From contig CBDFHN010000002.1 in NCBI GenBank assembly GCA_965247735.1, forward strand, positions 2,790,001 through 2,854,000: a stretch of 64,000 bases of DNA. The letters are read 5' to 3'. Position 1 is the first letter of the stretch. Each line of letters begins with the position of its first letter. This DNA comes from JAOXRU01 sp965247735 (lineage in GTDB: Bacteria; Bacteroidota; Bacteroidia; Flavobacteriales; Flavobacteriaceae). The notes beneath the pieces are model-generated. The model saw only the letters and a program-made list of their open reading frames with translations. It was not told the DNA's origin and did not search any database. The translations under genes were made by a program, and so were the position numbers. This document shows positions 51,201-61,263 of the stretch, piece after piece.

Positions 51201-53093
51201 ATGTCCAGAAGAAAGAACGATTTTATATCGAGTGCAATACGTCCCAAGGTAGTAATGAGTATAGGAAACAAGTTTATTACTCATTTTAAGAAAATTACAC
51301 TTAATCAGAAGATAAATGAGCATCATACTTTTGAGATCGTCTTGGATCATGATGTTGTAGAAGAGCTGGGTTCGCATACTTTGGATAGAAGTAAGGATTG
51401 GCTAGGTACCAGTCTCACCATCTCTTTCTCTGATAAGGATTTTCTTGGTTATATAACTGGAATTCAGATGTTACACACCGAAGGTTTTGATGGAGATATT
51501 ATTATTACTGGGGCTTCCCCAACGTTATTATTGGAAGCTGGGCCACATACGCAATCATGGACAGAAAAGAGCCTAACTACCATTATCAATGATGTGGTGA
51601 AGGATGTAAACATGCAAGTAGCTATTGCTCCCACCTATAAAGAAGTTATTCCATACGAAGTACAATATAATGAGAGTCATTTTCATTTTTTACAACGGAT
51701 GGCATCCAAATACAACGAATGGCTGTTTTATGATGGAACGCAACTCTGTTTTGGAAAACCAAGCTTAGCAAAAACCACCACCTTACAATATGGGCAGGAT
51801 ATGCATAATGTCGATATACAAATGCAAACTTTTGCTACCCGAAAAAAACAAATCTCTTATCATGCGGCACAAGACAATCAATTTGCCGATAAAACAAGAA
51901 ATACAGTAAACGGACTTAATGAGCTTGGTTTTGATGCTTTTGAAGCCTCCAAAAAGTTATATACTATAGTTCCACAAGAGCTTTCCCCTTCTTATGTAGA
52001 AGACAAAATGCGAATAGATAGGGAATTAGCCCGCTCACAATCGGAAGCTACCGCCTTAGGAAATGTATTTAAAGCCACGAGTAGCAAAGCAGGACTTGGA
52101 TTAGCATCGGTAGTAAAAATAAGTGCAGCGCGTTTTAAGAACATCGATTTTGATATGAGTACCATGACGCAAACGAGTATCAAAAAGAAAATCAATTTTG
52201 ATATCAAGCAATATGGGGAATATATCATCACAGAAATTGTCCATACGGCAAACAATAATTACGAATATTCAAATGATATTACTGCCCTTCCTGGGGGATT
52301 AGAAGTGCTTCCAGCACCAGAAATAACAAAACCAATAGCACAACCCGAATTGGCAAAAGTTATTTCCAATACCGATCCAAAAAACCAAGGACGAGTACAA
52401 GTACAGTTTTTCTGGCAAAATGGAATTATGCGAAGCGATTGGATTCGTGTAATGACTCCCGATGCCGGAAAAGGAAATGAACATAGCAAAAACCGAGGCC
52501 ATGTATTTATTCCAGAAACAGGAGATCAGGTCATGGTAGGTTTTGAATATGGAGACCCCAATAGACCTTATGTACAAGGAGGAATGTTTCATGGCAGAAA
52601 CGGAGCAGGTGGTAAACAAAACAACAATATCAAAAGTATTATTACCCGATCTGGTCATATGATTGAGTTTAATGATACTGATAATGCAGAGAGTATTACG
52701 ATTACGGATAAAAACAAGAATATTGTTTTTATAGATACGGCAAATAACAATATCGAGATAAGTGCTAATGAAACGATGACATTTAATTGCAAAAACATGA
52801 ATATAAATGTTGCTGAGAATATGAATACAATGGTAGGTAATCATATAAGCGAAAATGCGGGGCAAAATATTAACATGGTTGCTGGTACAAACATCAGTCA
52901 AATAGCTGGGAACGATTTTGTTAATAAAAGTATCAATATGAGTGAAGAGGTTGATGAGAATATGGATGTTTCTGCAAAACTGTCTCAAGATGTAGTAGGT
53001 AAATTAGATATTGCAAGTACAGTTGAAAATCTTAATTTTAATAGTTCTAAGAGTATTGTTAGTAACACTAATGAACAATCTAATTTTCAATAA
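51201..53093 (+). CDS. vgrG: VgrG, type VI secretion spike protein (Bacteroidota type)
   Basis: 630 aa. gp27-like N-terminal half (residues 1-360: KFITHFKKITLNQKINEHHT, FHFLQRMASKYNEWLFYDG), gp5 OB-fold (about 375-470: AKVISNTDPKNQGRVQVQFF, SDWIRVMTPDAG, HVFIPETGDQVMVGFEYGDP then NRPYVQGGM), and a C-terminal beta-helix needle (NIEISANETMTFNCKNMNIN, SENAGQNINMVAGTNISQIA). This matches spikes of the Bacteroidota T6SS subtype. No other structural T6SS gene is in the window, so this is an auxiliary vgrG-effector island that would use a machine encoded elsewhere. Confidence 0.93.
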   Translation: MSRRKNDFISSAIRPKVVMSIGNKFITHFKKITLNQKINEHHTFEIVLDHDVVEELGSHTLDRSKDWLGTSLTISFSDKDFLGYITGIQMLHTEGFDGDIIITGASPTLLLEAGPHTQSWTEKSLTTIINDVVKDVNMQVAIAPTYKEVIPYEVQYNESHFHFLQRMASKYNEWLFYDGTQLCFGKPSLAKTTTLQYGQDMHNVDIQMQTFATRKKQISYHAAQDNQFADKTRNTVNGLNELGFDAFEASKKLYTIVPQELSPSYVEDKMRIDRELARSQSEATALGNVFKATSSKAGLGLASVVKISAARFKNIDFDMSTMTQTSIKKKINFDIKQYGEYIITEIVHTANNNYEYSNDITALPGGLEVLPAPEITKPIAQPELAKVISNTDPKNQGRVQVQFFWQNGIMRSDWIRVMTPDAGKGNEHSKNRGHVFIPETGDQVMVGFEYGDPNRPYVQGGMFHGRNGAGGKQNNNIKSIITRSGHMIEFNDTDNAESITITDKNKNIVFIDTANNNIEISANETMTFNCKNMNINVAENMNTMVGNHISENAGQNINMVAGTNISQIAGNDFVNKSINMSEEVDENMDVSAKLSQDVVGKLDIASTVENLNFNSSKSIVSNTNEQSNFQ

Positions 53094-53095
53094 GC

Positions 53096-55117
53096 ATGGG
53101 AAGCATAATACGTAAGGCTAAGAACATGTATAAAATTGTAGAAGAAAACTACATTACCAAAGTTGGGGGTACCTTAACTAAAACTGCTGAAGAGATAGGT
53201 GTTTATACTACAGATGGAGATATAAGTCTTTATTCTAATACCTCTATTGAAATGAAAGCAGAAGAAGAGATTGTTTTAGGTGAGTATGTTGATCCACCTG
53301 AACCAAAAGAAATATTAAGTGCAACTTTTATAGCTGCTATACAGTTTTATAGATCAAAAGAGCATATAGATGGTAAGTATGGTACAAAAGACAGTAGCTA
53401 TAAAGGTGCGTTTGGGTTTGATAAGTTTGACCCTAAGATACATGCAGAAGGTTTGGCACAATATTATCAAAAGCTAGGTAGCATACAACCCACAAAAAAA
53501 GTGTTGGAGCAAAATATTTATTTTTGTCCACATATATCCCTTTGGCCTCCACAGCCCAATAAAAATCCTTCAAGAGCCTCTAGTAAAGCAACGCTGTATA
53601 TACAGGCAGAAGAAGCAACCACAAAAATAGATGCTAAAGGCAAAGTAATGTTAAAGAGCAGCAACCCTAGTGCTATAAAAGTTCCAACCACTCCAATAGA
53701 ACTAGAAATAGGAGGCGCTCCAAAGGCAGTAACAATAGAATGTTTAAACGTTTTTGCTCAGGAGGTAGTTATTACAGTAACATCTGAGGGAGATCCAGCT
53801 AAAAAAATCGGTAAACTTATTGTTTACCCAAATGATGTTCGGTATAAGACTATTATTCAGCCTGTGGAAATAAAATTTTCAACTACAGAAAGTAAAGTTG
53901 TAACAAAAAGACCTCACACCCCCTTTTTTAAAAGCCTATTAAAAGATTTTAATACCACAGCTTTTAACCAAGCTTACATTTATGGAGAATTAGCAACAGA
54001 TACACATCAAATAACATTAACTAAAGCACAGTTTAATAAGTTTTTTACAAATGAAGCAGATGGCAACCAGTATCTTATTAAAAAAAATGAGACAGACTCT
54101 ACAACTCAAGAATATAGTGCCTTGGTAGAAAACCGTTATGCTTCATTACTTGTAAACAAGGTAGGGCAAATTAAAGCAGAAGAACAATTAAAAAGAACAA
54201 TTAATGCTCTCCTTATAGCTTTCGATAATGAGTATAGAGATAAAGGTAAAGTAGAAAAACAACATAAAAACAAAATTGCTAAAGAAGCATGGGGACACCA
54301 AAAAGTGGTGGCTGCATATACGGCTTACCAAAATGCTTTAAGCAAATATAAGAATACAGGTAAAGCTGGAAGGCTAAAAAAAACGGATACTATACATCTT
54401 TTTTATTCAACAGAAATTCACGCAGCTAGAAACCCTTCTGCTAAAGTTTTGGCTTACTCCTCTAAAGGTACAGGTGTTGCTCATGTATTTAATGCAGCCC
54501 TAATAGCAAACAAACCTAACCCAGATGTATTGCATGAAATAGGCCATAGTTTAGGATTAGATCATACGTTTGATAGTGATAAACTTGGCAAATACGAGGA
54601 TCGACAATCTGGTAAAACTTATAAAGAGGATGTAGAAAAGGAAATTGATGAATTGAAAGATAAAATTGGCAGAACAAAAGATAGAATAAAAGTATTAAAT
54701 AAGGGTAATGATTTTAGAGCATATTTAGAAATAGAAAATGCTACACAGAATAAAAGTTGGTTTCTAAAAAACATTGATGGTGTAAAGTCCCAATTTATAG
54801 ATAAAATATTTGAGGCTATAGCCTTTGAAGAGCAGCCTTTTGTAACAAATAATTCAGCAGAAATCACAAAGTTAAATGCCGATATAACAAAAACAAAAAC
54901 TAAGATTGTAACATTAGAAAAGAAAACAACAACGGATGATTTAAAGACCTATCCTAATAGTAAAAGTCAATCAAAGACTATAGAGAATTATATGGATTAC
55001 CCACAAAATACATCAGGAACCGCAAACTCGGATATGGAGCGTAAAGTATTCTATAAATGGCAATGGGAGCAGATGCGCACTGTTGGTAAAAATAAATATT
55101 TTAAACAATTACCATGA
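53096..55117 (+). CDS. VgrG-linked effector with metzincin-type metallopeptidase domain
   Basis: 673 aa, starting 2 bp after vgrG. The N-terminal about 60 residues (YITKVGGTLTKTAEEIGVYT, DGDISLYSNTSIEMKAEEEI) look like a spike-docking beta segment. The catalytic zinc site is HEIGHSLGLDH (480-490: H480, E481, H484, H490), followed, after a coiled-coil insertion (about 510-610), by a Met-turn ENYMDYP (Met633). HExxHxxGxxH plus Met-turn defines metzincins. Central parts (KPVE..., 200-270) are Ig-like. It would be carried by VgrG and cut proteins in the target's periplasm or surface. It overlaps the next gene by 4 bp. Confidence 0.85.
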   Translation: MGSIIRKAKNMYKIVEENYITKVGGTLTKTAEEIGVYTTDGDISLYSNTSIEMKAEEEIVLGEYVDPPEPKEILSATFIAAIQFYRSKEHIDGKYGTKDSSYKGAFGFDKFDPKIHAEGLAQYYQKLGSIQPTKKVLEQNIYFCPHISLWPPQPNKNPSRASSKATLYIQAEEATTKIDAKGKVMLKSSNPSAIKVPTTPIELEIGGAPKAVTIECLNVFAQEVVITVTSEGDPAKKIGKLIVYPNDVRYKTIIQPVEIKFSTTESKVVTKRPHTPFFKSLLKDFNTTAFNQAYIYGELATDTHQITLTKAQFNKFFTNEADGNQYLIKKNETDSTTQEYSALVENRYASLLVNKVGQIKAEEQLKRTINALLIAFDNEYRDKGKVEKQHKNKIAKEAWGHQKVVAAYTAYQNALSKYKNTGKAGRLKKTDTIHLFYSTEIHAARNPSAKVLAYSSKGTGVAHVFNAALIANKPNPDVLHEIGHSLGLDHTFDSDKLGKYEDRQSGKTYKEDVEKEIDELKDKIGRTKDRIKVLNKGNDFRAYLEIENATQNKSWFLKNIDGVKSQFIDKIFEAIAFEEQPFVTNNSAEITKLNADITKTKTKIVTLEKKTTTDDLKTYPNSKSQSKTIENYMDYPQNTSGTANSDMERKVFYKWQWEQMRTVGKNKYFKQLP

Positions 55118-55932
55118 TAAAAAAAAAGACATCTTTTCTTTTCATTCTTCTTTTTCTAATTAGCTTTCTTAGCCTATATGCTCAAGAAATAAAAGGAACT
55201 GTAAAAGACAGTAAAACTAATACTTCTTTAGCAGGAGTAATTGTAAAAATTAAAGGAGGAACGGAATACATAGTAACAGACTTTGATGGAAATTTTTTGT
55301 TAAACGCTAAAATCGGTGACACTTTAGTTATGAGTTATGTTGGTTATGAATCAAAAGAAATAATGATTTCTAATAAGAGATTGTATAATGTATTACTGCA
55401 CGAAACAGAATATGATTTTGGTATAACCTTTTCAGAAGTAATTGATGATAAAATGCATAATTTATATTTTGATTTCAGTTTTCAAAATAATTTTTCGATG
55501 GGTTACCGTTATTCTTTTTCTAATCGGTCAAGCAGAAAAAATAAGACTAATGATGAATTAAATAAAACAAAACTTGGGAGTTTTCTTTACCGAAATATTG
55601 ATATTGGAATTGAAGGATTATTTAATAATAAGGATATAGATGCTATTAGTCCATATATACAGTTTAATCGTTTTTCAATTTTAGATATAGGCTCTAGAAA
55701 TATCAGACTAGATATTGAGCCATATATCAATATTGGGGTAGCTTATTTTTTTAATGAAAAAAAAGCGTTTTCGAAATTTGATATAGGAACCACTTTATTA
55801 AAGTTAAAAATAAATGGAAATACCAGTTTAGACTTTGATGTAAAATACACTATTGTTGAGAATCTAAATAATGTATTTAATTTCAGTTTAGTTATAGGGA
55901 GTAAGTCAACAATAACTAGACATTATTATTAA
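55114..55932 (+). CDS. Exported carboxypeptidase-regulatory-like plus barrel-like protein, candidate immunity
   Basis: 272 aa. Signal peptide (FLSLYAQ); residues about 25-95 form a CarboxypepD_reg-like domain (IKGTVKDSKTNTSLAGVIVK, DGNFLLNAKIGDTLVMSYVG, YES). The C-terminal 170 residues alternate hydrophobic and polar residues in strands (FDFSFQNNFSMGYRYSF, ISPYIQFNRFSILDIGSRNI) and end in Y, like a small outer-membrane barrel. Its ATG overlaps the effector stop (ATGA), so it is the probable immunity protein and would block the protease at the cell surface. It might also be a general surface protein. Confidence 0.65.
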   Translation: MIKKKTSFLFILLFLISFLSLYAQEIKGTVKDSKTNTSLAGVIVKIKGGTEYIVTDFDGNFLLNAKIGDTLVMSYVGYESKEIMISNKRLYNVLLHETEYDFGITFSEVIDDKMHNLYFDFSFQNNFSMGYRYSFSNRSSRKNKTNDELNKTKLGSFLYRNIDIGIEGLFNNKDIDAISPYIQFNRFSILDIGSRNIRLDIEPYINIGVAYFFNEKKAFSKFDIGTTLLKLKINGNTSLDFDVKYTIVENLNNVFNFSLVIGSKSTITRHYY

Positions 55933-55990
55933 ATGTATTGAAGGTATTGCTGACTATATTTATGATAAAAGCTCAAAAAGTAACTGTAGA

Positions 55991-56086
55991 ATGTCACAAG
56001 GAAAGCACCAAAATCCTACCAATAAGAGGTTTGCAAATGGCAATGAAATAATGTGCCCTGTTAGTAAAAAAAATATAAATAGATGA
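55991..56086 (+). CDS. Possible 31-aa peptide
   Basis: MSQGKHQNPTNKRFANGNEI then MCPVSKKNINR, ending in a TGA that overlaps the next ATG (ATGA at 56083-56086). The coupling is typical of this cluster, but the length makes it uncertain. It could be a remnant of a larger gene. Confidence 0.3.
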   Translation: MSQGKHQNPTNKRFANGNEIMCPVSKKNINR

Positions 56087-57087
56087 ATGAAGAATACACT
56101 ATAATAAAACCTATAAAAACAGAAAAGGATAAGCAACACGATGCCAGATTTACGGAAGAAAAGGTAGGACTTGGACTTAATATAAGCACAGCTTTACGTG
56201 GATATCTATTTACAAGGACTTATGGTGTTACAATAGAAAATTATGATGCACAAAAAGATAAAACTTCAAAAATACAGTTCGAAATGGAAATTACCCTTAG
56301 GAATTTTCCAGGAGAAAAATATTATGAATATACACTAGATAAAAAACAAGTATTTATCAATAAAAAAAAACCAATTACTATAGTTGAAAAATTAGCAGTA
56401 CAAACACTAAGAGCAGTTTACCCTTTAGAAGTACAAACAAACGCTATAAACAAACCAGTAGCAGTCCTTAACCATCAGGAAATTCTTGAACGCTGGAAAA
56501 CAATAAAAGCAGTTATTTTAAAAGAGTTTACTGGCAATGCCATTACTAATTATGTTTCTAAGATGGAAAAAGCATTGAATTCTGAAGCAGCTATATTACG
56601 GTCACTGCAGGAAGAACTGTTTTATAGTCTTTTGTTTAATGATATTAACAGTAAATATGGAAGTGAACAACAAAAGGAAACCAGCATTAATTTTCCATTA
56701 CTAGGCTTTAAACAACCTTTGGTTTTTAAAGGAACACAAAAGTTAAATACTTATAAAACCTATTATCAAACGGCATTAGTTGAGTTTGAAGCAAACCTTA
56801 AAAACGAGGATGTTAATGCAAATTTAAAGATTGAGTATGATTTAGAGTCCAAAAGTTTTGTGCTAGAGAATTGTACTGCTCAATGTTTGTTAAAACACAA
56901 AGATACACTGTTAAAATCTGTAACTGTAAAGGTATATCATTTAAAAGAAAAGCCTACCCTATGGAAGTATGCTAGTGAAATGCAATCAGAAATAAGACAA
57001 CGGCATAGAAAACGAAGGAAAAATGAAAAAGCACAGGAGCCCAAAAAGGGCTTAAAAGAACAATTTTATAACTGGTTAAACACTTAA
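56083..57087 (+). CDS. Protein of the VgrG cluster, adaptor-like, function unknown
   Basis: 334 aa, soluble. The N-terminal half is beta-rich (LNISTALRGYLFTRTYGVTI, QFEMEITLRNFPGEKYYEYT), the middle helical (ILERWKTIKAVILKEFTGNA), and the C-terminus strongly basic (IRQRHRKRRKNEKA). No known family. It sits between a vgrG-effector-immunity block and the PAAR-like tip, where T6SS clusters keep adaptors and chaperones; that role is inferred. Confidence 0.7.
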   Translation: MNEEYTIIKPIKTEKDKQHDARFTEEKVGLGLNISTALRGYLFTRTYGVTIENYDAQKDKTSKIQFEMEITLRNFPGEKYYEYTLDKKQVFINKKKPITIVEKLAVQTLRAVYPLEVQTNAINKPVAVLNHQEILERWKTIKAVILKEFTGNAITNYVSKMEKALNSEAAILRSLQEELFYSLLFNDINSKYGSEQQKETSINFPLLGFKQPLVFKGTQKLNTYKTYYQTALVEFEANLKNEDVNANLKIEYDLESKSFVLENCTAQCLLKHKDTLLKSVTVKVYHLKEKPTLWKYASEMQSEIRQRHRKRRKNEKAQEPKKGLKEQFYNWLNT

Positions 57088-57091
57088 TAAT

Positions 57092-57583
57092 ATGGGATTA
57101 ACAGGAAACCTAGTATGTCATGGAGCAGAATGCGAATGCGAACAAGGCGATACACCAGATAAACTTATTGTAGAAACACAAAGTAAACATTATATAAATG
57201 ACCCTGAAGGATCAGAAAAACTAATGGCTACTGATATGGAAATTGGGCAGCCTTTTGAGAAGAAGACCTTTGGGCAATGCAAATTGCAGCCTACACCAAG
57301 TGGATATAAACCCTGCCAGCCTACCATAACTGAATGGACAGAGTTTTATGATAAAGTAAAACTAGAAGAAAATGGAGGATATCCTTTGCTAGAAGGTAGC
57401 AAAGCTACTTGTGCCATTGCGGGTGCTCCCTGTGTAAGTATTACTTTTCATGGGCAAGTTGGCGAACCTTCAGAATCTAGTTTTGAAGAGGCAGAAGAAG
57501 ATGTAATTAGTCAGGTGAATCCTTTGGTGAATCCAAAGCAGAATAAAGAAAACAACCCTTTTGATAACATTAAAATAGTATAA
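57092..57583 (+). CDS. DUF4280 PAAR-like spike tip
   Basis: 163 aa. Cys-rich beta protein: LTGNLVCHGAECECEQGDTP, MATDMEIGQPFEKKTFGQCK, PCQPTITEWTEF, then the pattern LLEGSKATCAIAGAPCVSIT ending in FHGQVG, as in the DUF4280 family that replaces PAAR on Bacteroidota VgrG spikes. It caps the VgrG needle and links cargo. An acidic tail of about 35 residues follows the fold. It lies 4 bp after the adaptor-like gene and 4 bp before the 916-aa gene. Confidence 0.88.
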   Translation: MGLTGNLVCHGAECECEQGDTPDKLIVETQSKHYINDPEGSEKLMATDMEIGQPFEKKTFGQCKLQPTPSGYKPCQPTITEWTEFYDKVKLEENGGYPLLEGSKATCAIAGAPCVSITFHGQVGEPSESSFEEAEEDVISQVNPLVNPKQNKENNPFDNIKIV

Positions 57584-57587
57584 GACT

Positions 57588-60338
57588 ATGGATAGGTTTA
57601 GAATTATATATTCAAGTAAAAATGTTATTGATTGGAATCCAGAATCTCGTACATTAGTTATTGAAGATACAGGAAAAGTAGAGTTTTATATAGAAACTAT
57701 TTCTCCTACAGATACAGATGCTGAAGATTTAATAAAGAATTATAAATTTGATTTTTTTGATGCAGTAAATGGATCAAATTATAGCTTTTTTAAAGTTGAC
57801 AAAAAAGGCAATAAAATACCAGGAACAACTACAGATGTATATAATGGAAAACGGTATACCATAAAAGCTAAACCAGGATATAAAGGAGATCTTTTTTGGG
57901 TAGAATTTTTTGATGAAAGATCAAAGTTTTCAGAATCTAGAAACAACCTTAATACTCATGTTTTGGGTATGTTTCTTAAATTTGATCGTCCTAAACCAAT
58001 TATTGAAAAAGTAGAATGGTTAGACCCAACAACAAAAAAAGTAGTAACTGAAAAAAGTTTGGGGCAATATGCAATTTTACGCATAATGGCTAAAAATCTT
58101 GAACAAGAAACGATAAGAATTTCATTATGGGAATACGATGGAGATAAAAAATCTATTGAAACAAAAATATCAGGAAAACCAAACCATGTATACGCACATG
58201 TTGGCTATAAAGGAGGTAGTGGTTATACCTATTCACAAATCTCAAGAGAAGATATTGACCCCAAAACTGGCGAAAAATGGAAAGGGACAGTAGCTTCAAT
58301 GGATTTTGGCTTTTCTATTGACCATGATGTTATGAAAGAAAAGTTAAATAAAGATGGAGCATTAGATATTTTGGTACATCTTAACCCTGCTTGGATTCAA
58401 GATAGAGATGGTAAAGATAATATGGCTGATAATTCTGGCGATAAAGTTTGGTTTTCTGATCTGGAAATTCGTGTAAAAATAGATCATCCAAGACTTCCTG
58501 TTTATGATGACACCCTTTCAACATCAGGCTCAAAGTCTGGATTGTATTATGGGAAGTTAGATGTAAACAAAAAAGTAGTTACAGAAGCAATTCCTCTAGA
58601 AGCTTCAAAAATGGTAGCTGCCATTGTACAAAATGATAGCGAAATGGAAGCTAAGGGTTATGAACCCTGTAAGTTTACATATATTAAGCTAAGTGAAGGA
58701 GGTAGAAAATCTGTTTTATTTAAAGAAGCTGCAATGGTAGCAACCAGTTTAAACGATTTTAAAGTACTAGTCGGTAGTAAAGAAAAAGGAACTAAAACCA
58801 TCACAATAGATTTAGATGATACTGATGAAAAAGATCCTAAAAAGAAACTCGTCGTTTGTAAAGATGTAAAGGGATCAGACCCTAATAATCCTCATAAAAA
58901 CAATACGTTTGATACACATAATTTTGATGAGAAGTATGTAAAGACCAAAAAAGATAACCAACTTGTTTTAGCAGTATATGCAGAAATACCAGATGTACCT
59001 ACGGCACTAAAAAATGCTTGGTTACCTAATATAGAACCAATACCACTAAAAGTATTGGTACAAACTTGTAGGTACCAACGTTGGGTAAATATTGCTTGTT
59101 ATCCCGATTTGCAGTACGAAATTAGTTTTAAGTCTAGCTCTGAGGCAGATACTTTGTACGAGTATAAAAGTAAAAACTTTATAAAACGTGATTATAAAGG
59201 AAGTTTAGGCTTATTTAAAAAGAAAAAGGATAAGAAAAAGCGTAAAAAACAAAATAGTTCAGCTCTTAAAGAATATAAAAAAGAACAAAAAAATAAAAAT
59301 CTGAATGATATTTTTGACTATAGTGGACTTCAAATAGGGTTTGAGTACAGTTTGGGAGGTATAAAACAAGGAGAAATAGCTATTGATGGTGAACATCCAG
59401 TATTTAATGCCATAGACACCTTTACGTATATTACTAGCACTATTCGTAAACTATGTTTTGATGAAGAAGTAGAACAAGCCGAAAAAGACCATGACCCCAA
59501 AAAAGTTAAAGGACGTAAGAAAAAACGAAAAGACCATTTAAAAAAGCTAAAAAAGACTGGTAAAGATTTACAAAGAGATATAAAAAAGAAAAGTAAAAAA
59601 CTCGGCAAAAAAGTAGATAAGCTAGCCCCATTTAGTATAGCTATTAAACCGCCAGTTTTTGGAGGTAGTGTAGCTTGGAAATTAGCTCCAAGCACACAAA
59701 AAGGACTAGAGCATGAGTTAGGCACAGAATTTTCTATAAATTTTAAAGCAGACCCACTTATAGAAATAGAAGGAAGGTTAGACCTCCTGTTTGTAGCCAC
59801 CAAAATACCCTATATAGGACAAGCTGTTATGGGCTTACAAAAAGTAGCCGATGGTGCTGGTGTAGCTGACGATGTTTGGAATTGGTTTGTTGATTTATTT
59901 AATGGTGATGAAAAATACAAAATTGATATTGATATAGACTACCATCTAGATCTTATAGTGTCTGCGGCATATAAACCTACATGGACAGCGGGTAAATACC
60001 ATACTATAGATGGCTTTGAGTGGGGTGATTTAAGTGCCATTACTGAGTTTCAATTTGGTATTGAGGCTATGTTAAAACTCAATATCAAGGTGGGTGATTT
60101 TAAAGGAGAAGCCTTCATAGGCGGCTCTGCAAAAGCCAAGTGGGTGGTGCAAAAGGCTAAAAGTAAAGATACTGGAGAGGAAGTATGGCAAATAGACTAC
60201 CAAGGGCTATATGTAGTTTTTGCTGCGAACATTAGTGCTAAGAATAAAGATGATGTTAAAAATCCTAAAAAAGAAGAACCAAAATCAGGCGATAGGTTTT
60301 TAATACAAGGCCCGCTTACTTTCGAAATAAAAATTTAA
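57588..60338 (+). CDS. Large T6SS-associated protein, candidate effector or cargo
   Basis: 916 aa, no signal peptide. N-terminal half of Ig-like or beta-sandwich character (DRFRIIYSSKNVIDWNPESR; DRPKPIIEKVEWLDPTTKKV), a Lys-rich segment (about 540-570) and a second charged helical stretch (about 630-680). The last 230 residues are hydrophobic beta with FSIAIKPPVFGGSVAWKLAP, IGQAVMGLQKVADGAGVADD and DFKGEAFIGGSAKAKWVVQK. No catalytic motif is recognised. It follows the DUF4280 tip by 4 bp, the classic position of tip-associated cargo. Effector status is inferred; a structural role is possible. Confidence 0.65.
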   Translation: MDRFRIIYSSKNVIDWNPESRTLVIEDTGKVEFYIETISPTDTDAEDLIKNYKFDFFDAVNGSNYSFFKVDKKGNKIPGTTTDVYNGKRYTIKAKPGYKGDLFWVEFFDERSKFSESRNNLNTHVLGMFLKFDRPKPIIEKVEWLDPTTKKVVTEKSLGQYAILRIMAKNLEQETIRISLWEYDGDKKSIETKISGKPNHVYAHVGYKGGSGYTYSQISREDIDPKTGEKWKGTVASMDFGFSIDHDVMKEKLNKDGALDILVHLNPAWIQDRDGKDNMADNSGDKVWFSDLEIRVKIDHPRLPVYDDTLSTSGSKSGLYYGKLDVNKKVVTEAIPLEASKMVAAIVQNDSEMEAKGYEPCKFTYIKLSEGGRKSVLFKEAAMVATSLNDFKVLVGSKEKGTKTITIDLDDTDEKDPKKKLVVCKDVKGSDPNNPHKNNTFDTHNFDEKYVKTKKDNQLVLAVYAEIPDVPTALKNAWLPNIEPIPLKVLVQTCRYQRWVNIACYPDLQYEISFKSSSEADTLYEYKSKNFIKRDYKGSLGLFKKKKDKKKRKKQNSSALKEYKKEQKNKNLNDIFDYSGLQIGFEYSLGGIKQGEIAIDGEHPVFNAIDTFTYITSTIRKLCFDEEVEQAEKDHDPKKVKGRKKKRKDHLKKLKKTGKDLQRDIKKKSKKLGKKVDKLAPFSIAIKPPVFGGSVAWKLAPSTQKGLEHELGTEFSINFKADPLIEIEGRLDLLFVATKIPYIGQAVMGLQKVADGAGVADDVWNWFVDLFNGDEKYKIDIDIDYHLDLIVSAAYKPTWTAGKYHTIDGFEWGDLSAITEFQFGIEAMLKLNIKVGDFKGEAFIGGSAKAKWVVQKAKSKDTGEEVWQIDYQGLYVVFAANISAKNKDDVKNPKKEEPKSGDRFLIQGPLTFEIKI

Positions 60339-60345
60339 TAAAGCA

Positions 60346-61263
60346 ATGAAATACCTAATTATATTCTTTTTACTTATAAGTACTTGTAATAATAACAACC
60401 ATAATAATAAAATAAAAATGGAAGAGCTAATACCAACACAACAGATAGCCAAAGAAAAACAATACAGATACATTATAAGTATGGGGGTGTATTTACCATT
60501 TGAGCTGTATCTAAATGATATTTTAATAAAACGAGGTGCTACAGGCGTAAGCTCGGCAGTAGAGTTAAATCCGTGGCTGCTACGCAATGAAACCTATAAA
60601 GTTACTATAAAATTTTTCCCCGATGTAGGTGGTGATACCGTTGTAAATATGGCGAATGAGCAATTGCCGTATCGGTTAGATTTTTATAAAATAATTACAA
60701 ACGATAAAAAAGACATAGAAAGTCAAGATCCGCCTATTAACCTACCGTTGGTTACTACTAGTGAAGATTTACCTTATTTTGAACAAAGTTGGGATATTGA
60801 GGTTAAAGATTTACCTTATGAGTTAGAGGGTTGGAGTAATGGGCAAGACCTTAGTAAATGGGATAAAGATCTGTTGCTAAAAAAAGTAGTATCACAATAC
60901 CAAAAATTACGAACTATTTTAAATGATGGGGAGGCTAATGAGTTTAATAGATTGTGTTTACAAAGAGATAAAGAAACTAATGTTTTTAACTATGATTATA
61001 ATTCGAGAACTACTCTCGAAGAATTCGAGAGTAATTCTCAAAGAATTCGAGAGTATGCGGAAGGAAATATGGTTGATATTGAAAATTTTAAGCTAAAAAT
61101 TTATGGTAAAAACAATCAACTTGTTTCTTTAGAAAGAATAGATGAAGGAAATAAAGGAGAAGGTGTTTTAAGAACATTAGAGCCCGATGGAGCAATCAGG
61201 ATTTATAATTTAAAACTCTATCTCCCAAAAGACAGTAATGAGTTTGTTATAATACGGAAATGA
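60346..61263 (+). CDS. Lipoprotein-like protein of the VgrG cluster
   Basis: 305 aa. Short N-terminal hydrophobic segment ending LLISTCN (Cys14; Thr at -1 is atypical but tolerated), then a Asn-rich linker. The mature part has VYLPFELYLNDILIKRGATG, then PWLLRNETYKVTIKFFPDVG and SWDIEVKDLPYELEGWSNG, beta-rich. It starts 7 bp after the 916-aa gene and its last codon overlaps the start of the next. A lipoprotein with this placement could be immunity for the 916-aa protein. No family recognised. Confidence 0.65.
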   Translation: MKYLIIFFLLISTCNNNNHNNKIKMEELIPTQQIAKEKQYRYIISMGVYLPFELYLNDILIKRGATGVSSAVELNPWLLRNETYKVTIKFFPDVGGDTVVNMANEQLPYRLDFYKIITNDKKDIESQDPPINLPLVTTSEDLPYFEQSWDIEVKDLPYELEGWSNGQDLSKWDKDLLLKKVVSQYQKLRTILNDGEANEFNRLCLQRDKETNVFNYDYNSRTTLEEFESNSQRIREYAEGNMVDIENFKLKIYGKNNQLVSLERIDEGNKGEGVLRTLEPDGAIRIYNLKLYLPKDSNEFVIIRK

